From: Omphalotus guepiniiformis
Taxonomy: Eukaryota > Basidiomycota > Agaricomycetes > Agaricales > Omphalotaceae
Assembly: GCA_028554645.1 (NCBI GenBank)
Contig: JAQOOI010000018.1
Span: 1,178,001 to 1,242,000 of the forward strand
Reading direction: 5' to 3'
DNA: 64,000 bases
Part shown: piece by piece, positions 23,326 to 33,757 of the stretch
How the letters are laid out: every line of letters starts with the position of its first letter
Numbering within the stretch: the first letter of the stretch is position 1
Notes under the pieces: generated by a model
Told to the model about the DNA's origin: nothing
Seen by the model: the letters and a program-made list of their open reading frames with translations, nothing else
Databases searched by the model: none
Made by a program: the position numbers and the translations under genes

Positions 23326-25363
23326 CTAGTTAGTATCAATCGCGGTAACAAATACATCCAGAGCCGCAAGCTGACCCCATGTAGTGAACGCTTGAGGTGG
23401 GCCGTGCCAGTCTGAAGAATAAGAAGTTCCGTTGGCAGCAAGCTCAAGCAGCGCATTATACTACAAAAGAAAGAAAAGCCCTCAGGTTCATCGTAGACAG
23501 ATGAGCACAAATTTCGTCGTACCTGGACATCATTATAGCTGTGGATTAAAATCCGAAGGTCGTTGTTTGTGCTTCGAGCGAAAACCTCTTGCAAGCCTCG
23601 GATAAAGACCGCTGCATTTCGTTTGAAAACGTCAGATGGATGGATACGACCTCAGGAATAGCAAATCAACGCACCTTTGAATCCTGCACCGTCGTTATTA
23701 GAGTTAGGGGTCGAACCCTCAGTAATGATTCCGTCACTTCCTTCCCATGCCGAAGATTTGATGGCAGCAGCAGCGATGTTAGTCAACCTGCATATATGCA
23801 CAGTTTCAGAAGGTTTGAACCTAGTATAGTAGGAAACCACTGAGCTTACAGCGTTGTCCAAGAACTATCGCCAGTTACATCTGCGAGCACGCTAAGACCT
23901 TCGAGGTATTTCCCACTGTTGTAGGTGAAGAGCCATGAAGCGGACGATCTCGTGCAGTCATGTGCGTTCACGCTGTCAAGAACGATATTGTCCGAATTCA
24001 GATTAACTGCTTTGATCCACTGGGCGCTCAGAATGGCAGCGTCTGTGTACTTCGAGTCTCCTGTTATTTCCGCGAGGAATGCCGAAGCCCTAGTTTGGAG
24101 TACTTGTGATGAGCAGCAATATTTGAATCGAGGAGGCGTAGAACCCACGTAAGATAAAGCCTGAATCGAATGTATTCGAATGAGAAAGTAATTGTTAGAT
24201 GGAAAAAAATCCCTTACCCAGTTGTGATAGAATTGACACCCAGATCGTTGGAAACAGGGCGCTAACAAAAGCATTAGAGACACAAAGTCGTGAAGGCCCG
24301 GCCTTGCGTACCCAAAACACTGCACCAGCCATCGAAGCTACAGGGATGTTCGTCAATTGAATTCAACGAGCGCCATCTGGTACTGACCTCCATCGCAAGT
24401 TCCTTGGATTGTATCGTCCTTGTTAGGTTGTGTTCCAGCGCTGGCATCAGCGGCGGTGATGACGTAGAAGAGCAGCACTTTGTTAGCAACAATGAGAACA
24501 AGACGAAGTGGGAAACGAAGACACTGACTAGTTGGAAACCTGATTCCATGTCGCGATGGCATGTGAAAGTAAATTGGAGTCCTAAGATGTCCGATACATC
24601 TTGATTGAACGATGGCAGAATCATGAAAGAAGCCTTACATTGTAGGCACGATAAGCGTATATGGCAGCCGTGGCCCACCATCTGTGATTCTCAGTTCAGA
24701 CTGACTGGCAGGAATCACATCAAAGGAACTTTCCACTCACAAAGCATCATCGTTGTACTTACAGTACAACTCTCATCAGCCTCTCATAATCATTTGGTAA
24801 CTTGTTTGGCTCACCCTAGATATGACGGATTGGAATCAGAATCAGACCAACAGCCACCAAGGAGAAGATGTCGAGGAGAAGATGTTGAGCTTTACGCACC
24901 CATACTGGTCATAGTTGGTGTAAAGGCTGAATGCCGTATTTAAACCGTTGACAACTTGTTGTTGGTTCACTGTGGTACCAGCAAGATAATCCAAATTGGC
25001 CATCGCAGAAAAGACATTTCCCGATTGCCAATATCCGATACCTAAATGACAACATCGTTGATCAGCCAATGTAAAGAAAGTCGTCGAATGATGAATTAAC
25101 CATTGAATTGGGCGTTCGATGTGTCCAGTTGCGGTAAAATCGTGTTAACTCCTGCTTGAGCAATTGAGATGCGTTCAGCAAGCTGACGAGAATTATTGAA
25201 TTCCTTAACGACCGAAGAAGTTAGAACGAACACTAATAGAACACAACTGCGATGATCAACACAAACTTACCCTCCATGATAAAGGTACGCCGAGGTCTTG
25301 AGCATGGGCTACGCCAACGAATAGAGGGGAGGCGATACCAGCGAGAAGGGCGATACGAATCAT
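23326..25363 (-). CDS. Secreted GH76 alpha-1,6-mannanase-like enzyme
   Basis: This is glycoside hydrolase family 76, endo-alpha-1,6-mannanases that cleave fungal cell-wall or yeast mannan. The start ATG at 25363 is followed by a signal peptide (MIRIALLAGIASPLFVGVAHAQ). Later exons read TILPQLDTSNAQFNGIGYWQ, SGNVFSAMANLDYLAG, then YNDDALWWATAAIYAYRAYN, which carries the family's catalytic Asp pair. Further on are FVVTAADASAGTQPNKDD, GTCDG-SMAGAVFW, and a C-terminal exon ending DVFVTAIDTN at 23326. About ten introns of 50-110 nt break it into small exons, usual for basidiomycete GH76 genes. A TATA-like run (tttaaatagt, minus strand, near 25415-25424) lies about 55 bases upstream. All key segments are present; it appears intact. 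The biological role (own wall remodelling or attack on other fungi) is inference. Confidence 0.88.
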
Positions 25364-27001
25364 GTTTGAACCTTGAAGGAAAGCTAGGTTCACTATTTCA
25401 TGACACTAGTGGTACTATTTAAACGTCCCATTGTGTCACGTATGAGGGTGCATATGCGCCATTAGTGAACCAGATGTCACGTAGTCATGGAATAGTGCGG
25501 TGCCCGGTAACATGAAACAAAAGGTTTGTGCAGATGATGAATTTCCATGAGAGCAGAAAGCAGATGATTCAGATGATTCCGTTGATTACGTTGAAAACAG
25601 CCGCAGGTGAATAGTTCAGAATACACCGACGTGTGCTCACTAGTCTTCTTTCGAAGAGCCCCTGCGATGACTCGACAGGTGGTAGGATAGTACTAGTAGG
25701 AGTACGAACAGACATCCAGACAGCGAAAAGGTTCGATTTCGTGAGAGCAGAATCTTTATCTTGGGCTAGGTAACCCATACATGAAGATCGGTAAAATGAA
25801 GTTGAATTTGATGTCGCATACGATTGTTGGCACACTCAGGACTCCGACGTGACTGACGGTCCAGATTTGAAGCATTTCAATGTTTCTCTGCTGAGCCGGC
25901 AAAGTGCCATGCGTATGCGTTCAAGCTCTGTCTTTGCGTTGGAATTCAGGCTTATGCTCACATGGTAAACGAGCCCAACAAATGTGATTCTGATGCGATT
26001 CATCTTCTGCAGGCCGCCGAATACATTTCGAAGGTATTCAGGTTATCCCTTAGCGCGATACAAGTACGATTCTGGGTTACACGCAGGTTACACGAATGAT
26101 TGGAGAGTGCAGGGCAGGTGCAGGGAGTGCGAATTGTGAAGATGTCGAAGCGTCAAAGCGGAACAGACCGTTCGCTGCTGACAGGAGCCGGCGACGTTGA
26201 CGTTGACGCGATCTGGCCTGGGCGGGCGATACACCAGCGACATTTATTTTTCTGATTGTCTGATTCCCTGTGTCCGTGTTCTTCATCTTCTGAAGCTTTT
26301 CTTAGCACTTCACTATGTTGCAATCTCTGTAGCTTGCCAATCGAGTTCTGGCCCAATTGGACTCTTGTTTCTTGATGGTCTGCAATTCACTGTCTTTCGG
26401 CGCCGTGATTTTTCGTGGTTCAATGCACTGTGCGATGGCTCTCAGGCCCAGGAAACCCTCTGTTCTCAAACTCAATCGTACTCCAGATCTCAGTACACCG
26501 ACATCTGCGATCGTCTCGGTGATTTCGCTCAATTCGACTCAAAAGGTCATCTTAGCCAGATTTTAGCTGTGCGTAGCAGAGTGTACTGTATAGCTTAGTG
26601 ACCGAGGGTGAGCAGTCCATACTTGACAATGAGTGAGTAATCGTACCACCGTCCTGTTCAAATGATCCTGATCACAACAATACTGCAGTTTTTCCTAGTC
26701 TCTTTGACTATGTACTTTCTATATGCTGATCGCCGCGTCACCTCGGTCAGTACTGTGTCACCGTAGTTATACGGTTCAAGACGACTACATCGCCATTCAG
26801 TTATCGAAATCGATCAAGTTCTATGATGATCAAGAATGCAGGAACTCATAAACTCATGAAAAGCGCGCGCGCTCAACCACCCGCTCGTCCTACTGCATTT
26901 CGTGGCCCTTCCTTTCGCTATTTCTTCCTTTCATTCCTTTTCTGCCCTCGTTTTTTCTTCTCTCTTTCCTTCGTTGGAGTGCCTTGGCTTTTCCTTGCGC
27001 C
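25364..27001. other. Intergenic between divergent genes
   Basis: This holds the promoters of the GH76 gene (left) and the DUF6534-like gene (right). Short frames on both strands (up to 133 codons) overlap and lack motifs. The final 100 bases are pyrimidine-rich (ttcctttcattccttttctg), like a transcription start region. Confidence 0.5.
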
Positions 27002-29225
27002 ATGAATTCCGAGCTTGATTCCGTCATTAACTATACGCTCGGTGCCGCGTTCGCTGGATACGCTTTGTCTTGTGTGTGCGTACTCTGTGGAAAGGTCATG
27101 ATAATAACCTGACTTACCGACTTTACAGACTTCTGGGCGTTTTCTTCGCTCAAGTGGTGGGCTATTGGGTTCGATATCCTCGAGATAGGTGGATTTACAA
27201 GGCATTGGTAAGCCCCAGCAAACGGCGGAATCTGCTCACCGCTCATGGCTTCTCAGGTTTTTGGTGTCTGGTAAGTTGAGGCCTCTATCTTAATCATTAC
27301 GAAATGTAACATAAGTTCCCGTTTGTAGCGCGATTGAGGTGGTAGATCAAGTTCTGATCTCTCATGCATTGTACTATTACAACATCACGTTCGGAGTCTT
27401 CTACCTGCTATCGTCTCAGCTCATTGACTGACTCACTTTGCCGCTAGACATTTCAACTCGGTGTCGACTCTATGTAAGTCATCCCGAAATCATGTATTCT
27501 GCCTCATTCAAACCACCCTCTAGTAGACGGACCGGTGATTTGGTATTCTTCCCCTATTACGCTCATTGCAATTCAGACTGATCTGAAAGCATTCTAGGTC
27601 AATCATTGTGAGTCCAACGCAATTTCTCGTAAGAATGAGTTGATTAACAGAGATGCTTCAGCTTCATACGAGTGTAGGGGTAAGTTCTGACCTCTTGGTC
27701 AAGGTTGGGACCTTTCTGACGGATGTGTCCTAGGCAACAGTTGGAGTTATCACCAAATTGTGAGCTTGATATTCTTCAGGAAAATTATCGAAGTCGCACT
27801 GACCCGGTCCGTAAAAGCTGTTTCGCTGTTCGAGTGTGGCGATGTGCGATACTCCATATTTCTCTCGCAACGCCACATTCTCATCCATGTCTTAAGTTAG
27901 CAAACACAATCTACTGATCACTGGTCTGATTGTTGGTATCTTTCACCCTGCTGTTGCACTTGGACCTTATATCATTTCAGGTGTCACTCAATCTCGCCGA
28001 ATTAGGTGAGGCACCATTCCATGATCCAACTTCTCACTATCCTCACCTAAAACTTGCAGGCCTAGCGACCGGTCGGTCCACGGTACTTTTACAATATTAC
28101 CACTAATATATGCACTCCATACCAGCATTCACAGTGAAAAGGTCAGTCAATAGTTACTATTCAGCGAGCATATTCTAAATCAACGCATTTAGTTTTCATA
28201 ACAGGAAGTTCAGTTACTTGCCCAAAATCAAGGTCAATGAATGATCTCTCTTTCCATGCACATACTGATTGGGGTGCCTTAGACACTGGGTACTATCTCC
28301 CTGGGGTGCGGCGTACTGACTGATATCCTGGTTGCTGTTTCTCTGTGTTTCTACTTGCAACGATTGCGATCAGGTTTCAAGCAGTGAGTTTCAAGCCTTT
28401 TCTCTACGAGATATGTCTATTAACTATAGTTTACATTAGAGCTTATTCTATGATAACGACTTTGAGCATTTATGCAGTAAGCACTGGATTTGCAACAAGG
28501 TATGACTTCTGGTCCAGGTAGCATCACCTCAAAACTGATTCATAACATCAGTGCTGCAGGCCTCGCAGTATCGATATGCGTGAGTCACGTCCTGTTGTAT
28601 CAAAGGGTTAATCTCCTGATACTGTGCTCATCTCGTATCGGAGTTCAGTATTATCTGATGCCTCTCAACTTCATATTTCTCGGTTTGCATTTTCTATTGG
28701 CAAAACGTGAGTCTGGCGTTACAGCTTTCCAACTCGGACTTGGAACAGCACTGACACCAAAATTTCCTTTCCAGTGTATGGCATATCCTTACTTGCTGCG
28801 TGAGTTCAAATTCAAGCCACAGCCACGTAAATTAGTACCAATTAACCCTGTACCATAGGCTCAACACTCGCCGAAATATGGATAGAGAAAGTACTGGCAG
28901 AAGTACCGGCAACACCACTACAACTACTATCAATCACAACCTCGAAGATCGACAGCAAGATCGTCCTGAGAGAACGGATTCACTAACTAAACTACCAACT
29001 CGTGCATCGCGGGTACATTCGTGGCGGACGAGTTCAAGCAGAAAGTCTCTGCTCAGAAACGGATCCGAGTCATCGCTTCAGATTTCTGAGCCACCCTTCT
29101 CGACGCCGATGACGACGTTAACTGAGGAGTCTCATCCTGGCACCGGAGGTCTTGAGGCTGGAGCGCGCGATAATCATAGTCTCTATCATGGGGACAATCG
29201 TAGTAGGTTCTCTGAACCCTTCTGA
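27002..29225 (+). CDS. DUF6534-type seven-helix membrane protein
   Basis: This is a member of an abundant agaricomycete family of integral membrane proteins of unknown function (DUF6534 architecture). The ATG at 27002 opens MNSELDSVINYTLGAAFAGYALSC, the first helix. Many small exons follow with hydrophobic segments: LLGVFFAQVVGYWVRYPRD, IEVVDQVLISHALYYYNITFG, LKLTQ-like and TLGTISLGCGVLTDILVAVSLCFYL, then SGPGSITSKLIHNISAAGLA, YYLMPLNFIFLGLHFLLAK and the diagnostic LYGISLLASLNTRRNM region. The last exon supplies a long hydrophilic, Ser/Thr-rich cytosolic tail (SSRKSLLRNGSESSLQ). At least nine introns are required; boundaries are approximate. No defect is evident. Proteins of this group are often compared with receptors, but ligand and partners are unknown. 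Confidence 0.75.
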
Positions 29226-29498
29226 TGACGCAGAACAGGTATCATGGGCTATGCTCTTATTTTTGATGTATCATTTGTATTCAGAATTTCGCGCCGCTGG
29301 ATCTCATGATTTTTGAAGCACGTTTGTAGAAACACGGTAATTTATTGTTCTCTGGAAGGCTTCTGTGGGCACGAGCGTGTATTTTCCTCCTTTTCTCCTA
29401 CATAGGTCGCGAATCAATCGTTTTTGAATTGCTGGATGCGAAATATTTCATACACGCATGGAGTTTTCGTATGTAACAGTACATATACAACTCTGAAC

Positions 29499-31113
29499 CT
29501 AGGCTTCGATAGTAGAGATGAATGTGTTGCTGTTGCCGACATTGTCGATTTCAGCTTGCTTTTTGACAGCGGCCCGCTCTTCGTCGGATTGGGTATACGT
29601 CGCAGGAGTCCAATTCTTTCCGTCGACAATAGTGTGGAAAAGATCGAAGCGAGAACTGTGAGATGAGATGCTCATATAAGCTTCACGAAGAAAAGCAAGC
29701 GAAAGGTCAGGCGTACTAGTTACCCATGGTGTCAGCCACGGTTTTGACCTCGCTGATTTTATCGAGGGAAATCTCCGCGTAAACGACGACCTCTTTACCT
29801 GGGTCGACAGGGGGTACGAGAGCTGAGCCGTCTGGTCCATAGATCTAACGTGAAGCCCAGTCCGTTAGAAAATGAGCTGAATCTAAGCTTTTGTGCACCC
29901 ACCGTGGTGAAACCTCCCCCAGGGAACGTGAACCAGGGGAACCCGGTCATTTTCATTTTGTCTGCTCCAGCCTGACTGACGACATGGCAGCACACGAGAC
30001 CAAAGCAGCCGCCTTCCATTGCTACAAGCTGCGTCATACGACTGGATGCTTCGCCGCTCACGATGTATGGCGAACCACCTTGCCCGGCGGGGAACGCGGG
30101 CCACCAGCCACCAACGAAGACTTGCGGATATTGCGCGTAGAAATGAGTTTTCAGCCACGGCTATTCATAAGGTGTTTAGTCATCATTGTAGATTGTCACA
30201 CGAATCGAAGACAAACCTGGATGTGTTCCCAGCAGTTGAGAGAGCCCAGTCTACCATAGGGCGTTTGAACTACATTATAGATAGATTGGGCTGGCGAAGA
30301 AATCAGCTAAGACAGTGCACGGGGCTTGGAAAGACGAACTCACCGCTTCCATCCCCGAAAATGGTCTTTTCATAGTGAGTAGGCTGAAGAGAAGACTGTC
30401 ATGTGCGATCCTGAACATCATCTAGAATGTTTGAATAAGCTGCGAACCTTAATCTTTCGCCTGTGATTAGCAATTTTGCCATCTTGAGTGATGGTGACTT
30501 GTGCAATGTACAACGAATTGCCCTAGATTCACTTTGAATCAGTCATTTGTCTTGTCAGGCGTTGCAATTCTGTGCAACGCCGAGCCTGCAGCTCAGACTT
30601 ACATCCCGTTCAGAAAATCCTAGTACGACATTGACTTCAGCTTCCTTGACGGCCTCTTTGATCCGCTCCATTTCAGGAGAGTGCAATGCCATTGAATTAG
30701 CCTGGTAGGCCTTGAGAACCGGCTGGGCTTCAACGAAAGTGTTGGCCCATGGCGTCCAAGGGTATCCTACGAATGTGGTAAGAACAATACACCAGTGCGA
30801 CAATGTTACCTTGGGACTGACCGGGTATGAAGACTTCTGGGAAGCCGATGATCTTAGCCCCTAGAAATAAGGATACGTGTAAGACTATCGTTCCGTCCAT
30901 CAGGGAACAACATGTTGATCACCTTCAGCAGCTGCTTCGCGAATAATACGAATAGTTTTCTCAACACCTCCTTGAAGATCAAGCCAAACGCTGAAGAATT
31001 CGTCAAGATAGGCGCATACAATGGCACAAAGAAGAAACATACGGTTCTGCTTGCACAGCAGCTACTTTGAACTTGCGCGGATCGGCCGAAGAGGGCGAGA
31101 GGGTGATAGGCAT
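29499..31113 (-). CDS. Nitrilase
   Basis: This enzyme of the nitrilase branch of the carbon-nitrogen hydrolase superfamily converts organic nitriles (or cyanide) to acids and ammonia in the cytosol. The ATG at 31113 gives MPITLSPSSADPRKFKVAAV. All three catalytic residues are visible: Glu (about residue 55) in IIGFPEVFIPGYPWTPW, Lys in RRKIKPTHYEK, and the nucleophile Cys in GRLGSLNCWEHIQPW. The C-terminal part has FPAGQGGSPYIVSGEASSRMTQLVA, GFPWFTFPGGGFTTIYGPDG and YAEISLDKISEVKTVADTMGNYSR-type sequence, then DLFHTIVDGKNWTPATYT, ending FISTIEA. About seven introns. The YGPDGS loop and the Trp in CWEH fit aromatic/aliphatic nitrilases rather than amidases. A TATA-like tataaata (minus strand, near 31169-31176) is about 55 bases upstream of the start. 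Substrate preference cannot be read from sequence. Confidence 0.9.
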
Positions 31114-32116
31114 TTTCAAATATGTTGTGAGACTCGAGATTATGGAGACGCTAGCAGACCAGAACAGGTATTTATACCTTCAGCTTGGTGACGAACCGGG
31201 AAGTTCATTTCCGTGAGAGGTTTTCTACTGCCCAGGAAGATGATGAGTTCAAAGATCGTCCGTTCCTGATAGAACATCAAGTCCAGCACTCCCAATTTTG
31301 ACCGCATATCCGGAAGCGAGCCCTGCAAGGCGAAAACCGGCAGATGCATAGTTCATCTTAGACCTCAGAACTTGTCTGTCTTCAGTATATCGAAGGAATT
31401 ACACCATCGTTTCGTCTTGAAAACGTTCCGATTGCAAGCGGAAAATAGAGGTCGAGAAGCCACACAGACACTTTATACCCATAAGAGCATATAAGTTTCC
31501 CTCACTTTTCCGTGAGTTCCGAGAAAGATGCTCACCTGAATGATGTGCAGGCAGGCCCGTGGTATTCATTACATCACAATATTTCGCCCGACTTTCGTTT
31601 CTCATCGAAGGAAGTTGAGAACTTGGAGCTTATACAAAATATAAGCTATTCCATGAGCAAAATGTACTATTCATCTTGACCGCGGCCCTAGGGGTGGAAC
31701 CATAGAGCTGATGCCTTGAGCTTCACGGTGAATTGAAGCTGAAATTGGGCGACATCGGAAGCTACTCGAAGTCGACTCGGAATATTCGACTAAGACGACA
31801 CATCGAGTGGATAATAGGATAATATTCCACGTAATGCGCGGGGTAATGCGGGTGAGTGACAAAGGCAAGTGGAAAAGCTAGGCTTGGGCTGGGCTGTCCA
31901 CTCCGCGTTGGTATGGAGGAGAAGGAGGATCCGAACTTGTCCGAGCGGACTTTGAATGACTTGGACAGACTCGGACGCTTTACTGTAGACCAGGAGACTA
32001 CCAGGAGCCGGACCACGAACAGATAAGTATCAAAGACGACCTTCGAAAAGCTGTTGCACCTGGTGGCATACATCTACATAGATGATTACCAGCTCCAACA
32101 AACATTGACGCGACAC
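31114..32116. other. Intergenic, no gene recognised
   Basis: The region upstream of the nitrilase contains short overlapping frames without recognisable motifs. Its left part should hold the nitrilase promoter; its right part is the downstream flank of the small minus-strand gene. Confidence 0.4.
31169..31176 (-). promoter_or_regulatory. Candidate TATA element of the nitrilase gene
   Basis: On the minus strand tataaata lies about 55 bases upstream of the nitrilase ATG (31113). It matches the TATA consensus well; no other control sequence was recognised. Confidence 0.45.
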
Positions 32117-32296
32117 TTACAAAGCTCTAAACACCCAATCTCCTGCGTGTCCTGTTGCTTTGGATGCTCCTGGCGGTGGTACTATGAATAAACCTGGGAA
32201 CGCTTCTCTTTTGAAGATCTCCTGAGCACTTTGAAGAACGTCCGAAGCTGGAGCAAAGTTTCCTAGGTTCTACTGGGGTGTCAAGTTGGACCACAT
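32117..32296 (-). CDS. Small unrecognised frame with in-frame TAG
   Basis: On the minus strand an ATG at 32296 opens MWSNLTPQ, then a TAG (32272-32270), then an open frame beginning NLGNFAPASDVLQSAQEIFK and ending GHAGDWVFRAL before TAA at 32119-32117. Composition (Pro/Gly-rich turn FIVPPPGASKATG, amphipathic helix before it) looks protein-like. The TAG could be the last bases of an intron acceptor (cagtag, with the exon starting at AACCTAGG), a nonsense mutation or a readthrough site. Upstream on the same strand (32416-32685) another open segment follows a good splice acceptor, so both may be exons of one gene. I do not recognise the family. Confidence 0.4.
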
Positions 32297-32415
32297 GATG
32301 CGTGCTTCGTTATATGCAAGGAAGGGTCTGACGGCACCGAAAGTTGAGGATGGGATCGGGTGACGTAGAGTGGGAAGACAAGCACTCAGTACTCAGCGCT
32401 CAGCGCTGAGGCAGT

Positions 32416-32685
32416 CTAAGAGAGTACCGTTACTACCGTAGAGGTTCTTGCTTTGCGCCCCAGCCTTCCTTCCCTTTTTCGTTTTATTTTCCTCAAGCCA
32501 TTTAACTTTGATCGGCGTGTTTTTTGCATATTTAATGGATCATGGGTTCGAAGGGCTCTGAATGCCGCGGGAATCTTCTCTATCTTTGGCCGTCTCGGTT
32601 CGCCATTCTTGAGCACATATGTAGTATATTTACCGGGTATCCAATCCTGTAGATTCTCGACTCTCGAGGTGATGTTCCAAGAAAG
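32416..32685 (-). CDS. Candidate upstream exon of small unknown gene
   Basis: After the acceptor-like tcattcagctcctag (minus strand, ending at 32686) a 90-codon frame reads LSWNITSRVENLQDWIPGKY and continues through RRPKIEKIPAAFRALRTHDP to a strongly basic end (RSKLNGLRKIKRKREGRLGR). No ATG is seen before it in the 200 bases upstream, so the start would lie in a further exon that would run into the Bud20-like gene's promoter. The basic tail resembles that of ribosomal or mitochondrial small proteins, but no family is recognised. It could also be chance. Confidence 0.3.
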   Translation of the reverse strand, partial: LSWNITSRVENLQDWIPGKYTTYVLKNGEPRRPKIEKIPAAFRALRTHDPLNMQKTRRSKLNGLRKIKRKREGRLGRKARTSTVVTVLS

Positions 32686-32894
32686 CTAGGAGCTGAATGA
32701 GACAAAATAAAGCCCCAGGAGTGAGATTTTGCGCCGGAGGCACTGTCGAGCAGTAAGATTCTCGTAGCGATGGAGGTTTGGTCAAAGTCAGGTCAAAGCT
32801 AGCAAACTCACCGGTCTTTGCTTGGCTTCGCCGTTTGAACTACACAGATGCACGTGGTTCAGCGAAAAACTTTCTCCTTGCAACTTTCACTAGG

Positions 32895-33436
32895 ATGGGC
32901 CGCCTACGCCGTTCTCGGGTTCATAATGCTCGTCGTGATGTTCATAGAGCTACTCGAACTCGAGTATGCTATTTCTTTGCTCTATCTGATTTGATTTGTC
33001 TACTCACTTTCCAATACTCTAGGCTCGCGCAAAGGACATAGATCAAATCCAATTGATTGACCTGGATTCTAAAGTGTGTGATAAAACTTGTACCCTAGTT
33101 TCTGTTTCTTAATTTCTAGCTTTGAATACTTAGAATCGAGCTGCTTTAGAAGCACAACCGCTTGATTTCGAAAAACCTGGGCTTGCCCAGCATTACTGCG
33201 TTGAGTGTGCCAAGTACGTGAACTTGCACTGACACTCGCTAGGCTTTGCTCATTTTCATGTTTTCAGGTACTACGAGACAGATGCAGCTCTCCGCTCTCA
33301 TTGGCGTAGTAAGGTACACAAAAGGAGGTGTAAACAGCTGAAGGAACCGGCATATACTATTGAGGAATCTGAGCGCGCGGCAGGCTTGGGCAGAGAGGGT
33401 AAAAGACCAACGTCAACCATAGATGTAGCGATGTGA
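32895..33436 (+). CDS. Bud20/ZNF593-type zinc finger protein
   Basis: This homologue of yeast Bud20 and human ZNF593 is a nuclear shuttling factor that binds late pre-60S ribosomal particles and helps their export. The ATG at 32895 gives MGRLRRSRVHNARRDVHRAT, the conserved basic N-terminus. Then come ARAKDIDQIQLIDLDSKNRA, LDFEKPGLAQHYCVECAKYY and the finger itself: CVEC, ETDAALRSHWRSKVHKRR (C-x2-C and H-x5-H), followed by QLKEPAYTIEESERAAG. It ends TIDVAM at 33436. Four introns (54-77 nt) lie after TRTR, after LDSK, within the finger after ECAK, and none is anomalous. Length (about 115 residues) is normal. It is the clearest housekeeping gene of the central region. Confidence 0.9.
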
Positions 33437-33757
33437 ATGCATTGGACTCGTGAGTGTCGCTGTTGGTGCCATTGAAGCGAGATGTAATTAACTTTACGGG
33501 GATAGGCTGCTATATTTCTTCATACCGCAGATACACTGTTTGCGGTAGCCGATACGACTCGACGTCAGCTAAGGCATTCTGCTGCTTGCTCGAACAGTGA
33601 AGTGTGATAGCACGGTCTACTGTCCCGGCTTACCGTCCGTCGCACTACATTACTTTCGTTACGGACCCAAGCCATGCATGCCCTCAGACATTGTCGTCAT
33701 CACTCAGCACATGCTATATTCCATGTACAACGCTATTTACAGTACGAGTCGGCAATG
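33437..33757. other. Short convergent intergenic region
   Basis: This separates the 3' ends of the Bud20-like and FAD oxidase genes. No additional feature is seen. Confidence 0.5.

Noticed and set aside
26197..26598. 133-codon plus-strand frame upstream of the DUF6534 gene
   Set aside because: It opens at a non-preferred context, has competing frames on the other strand and no motif; it lies where a promoter is expected.
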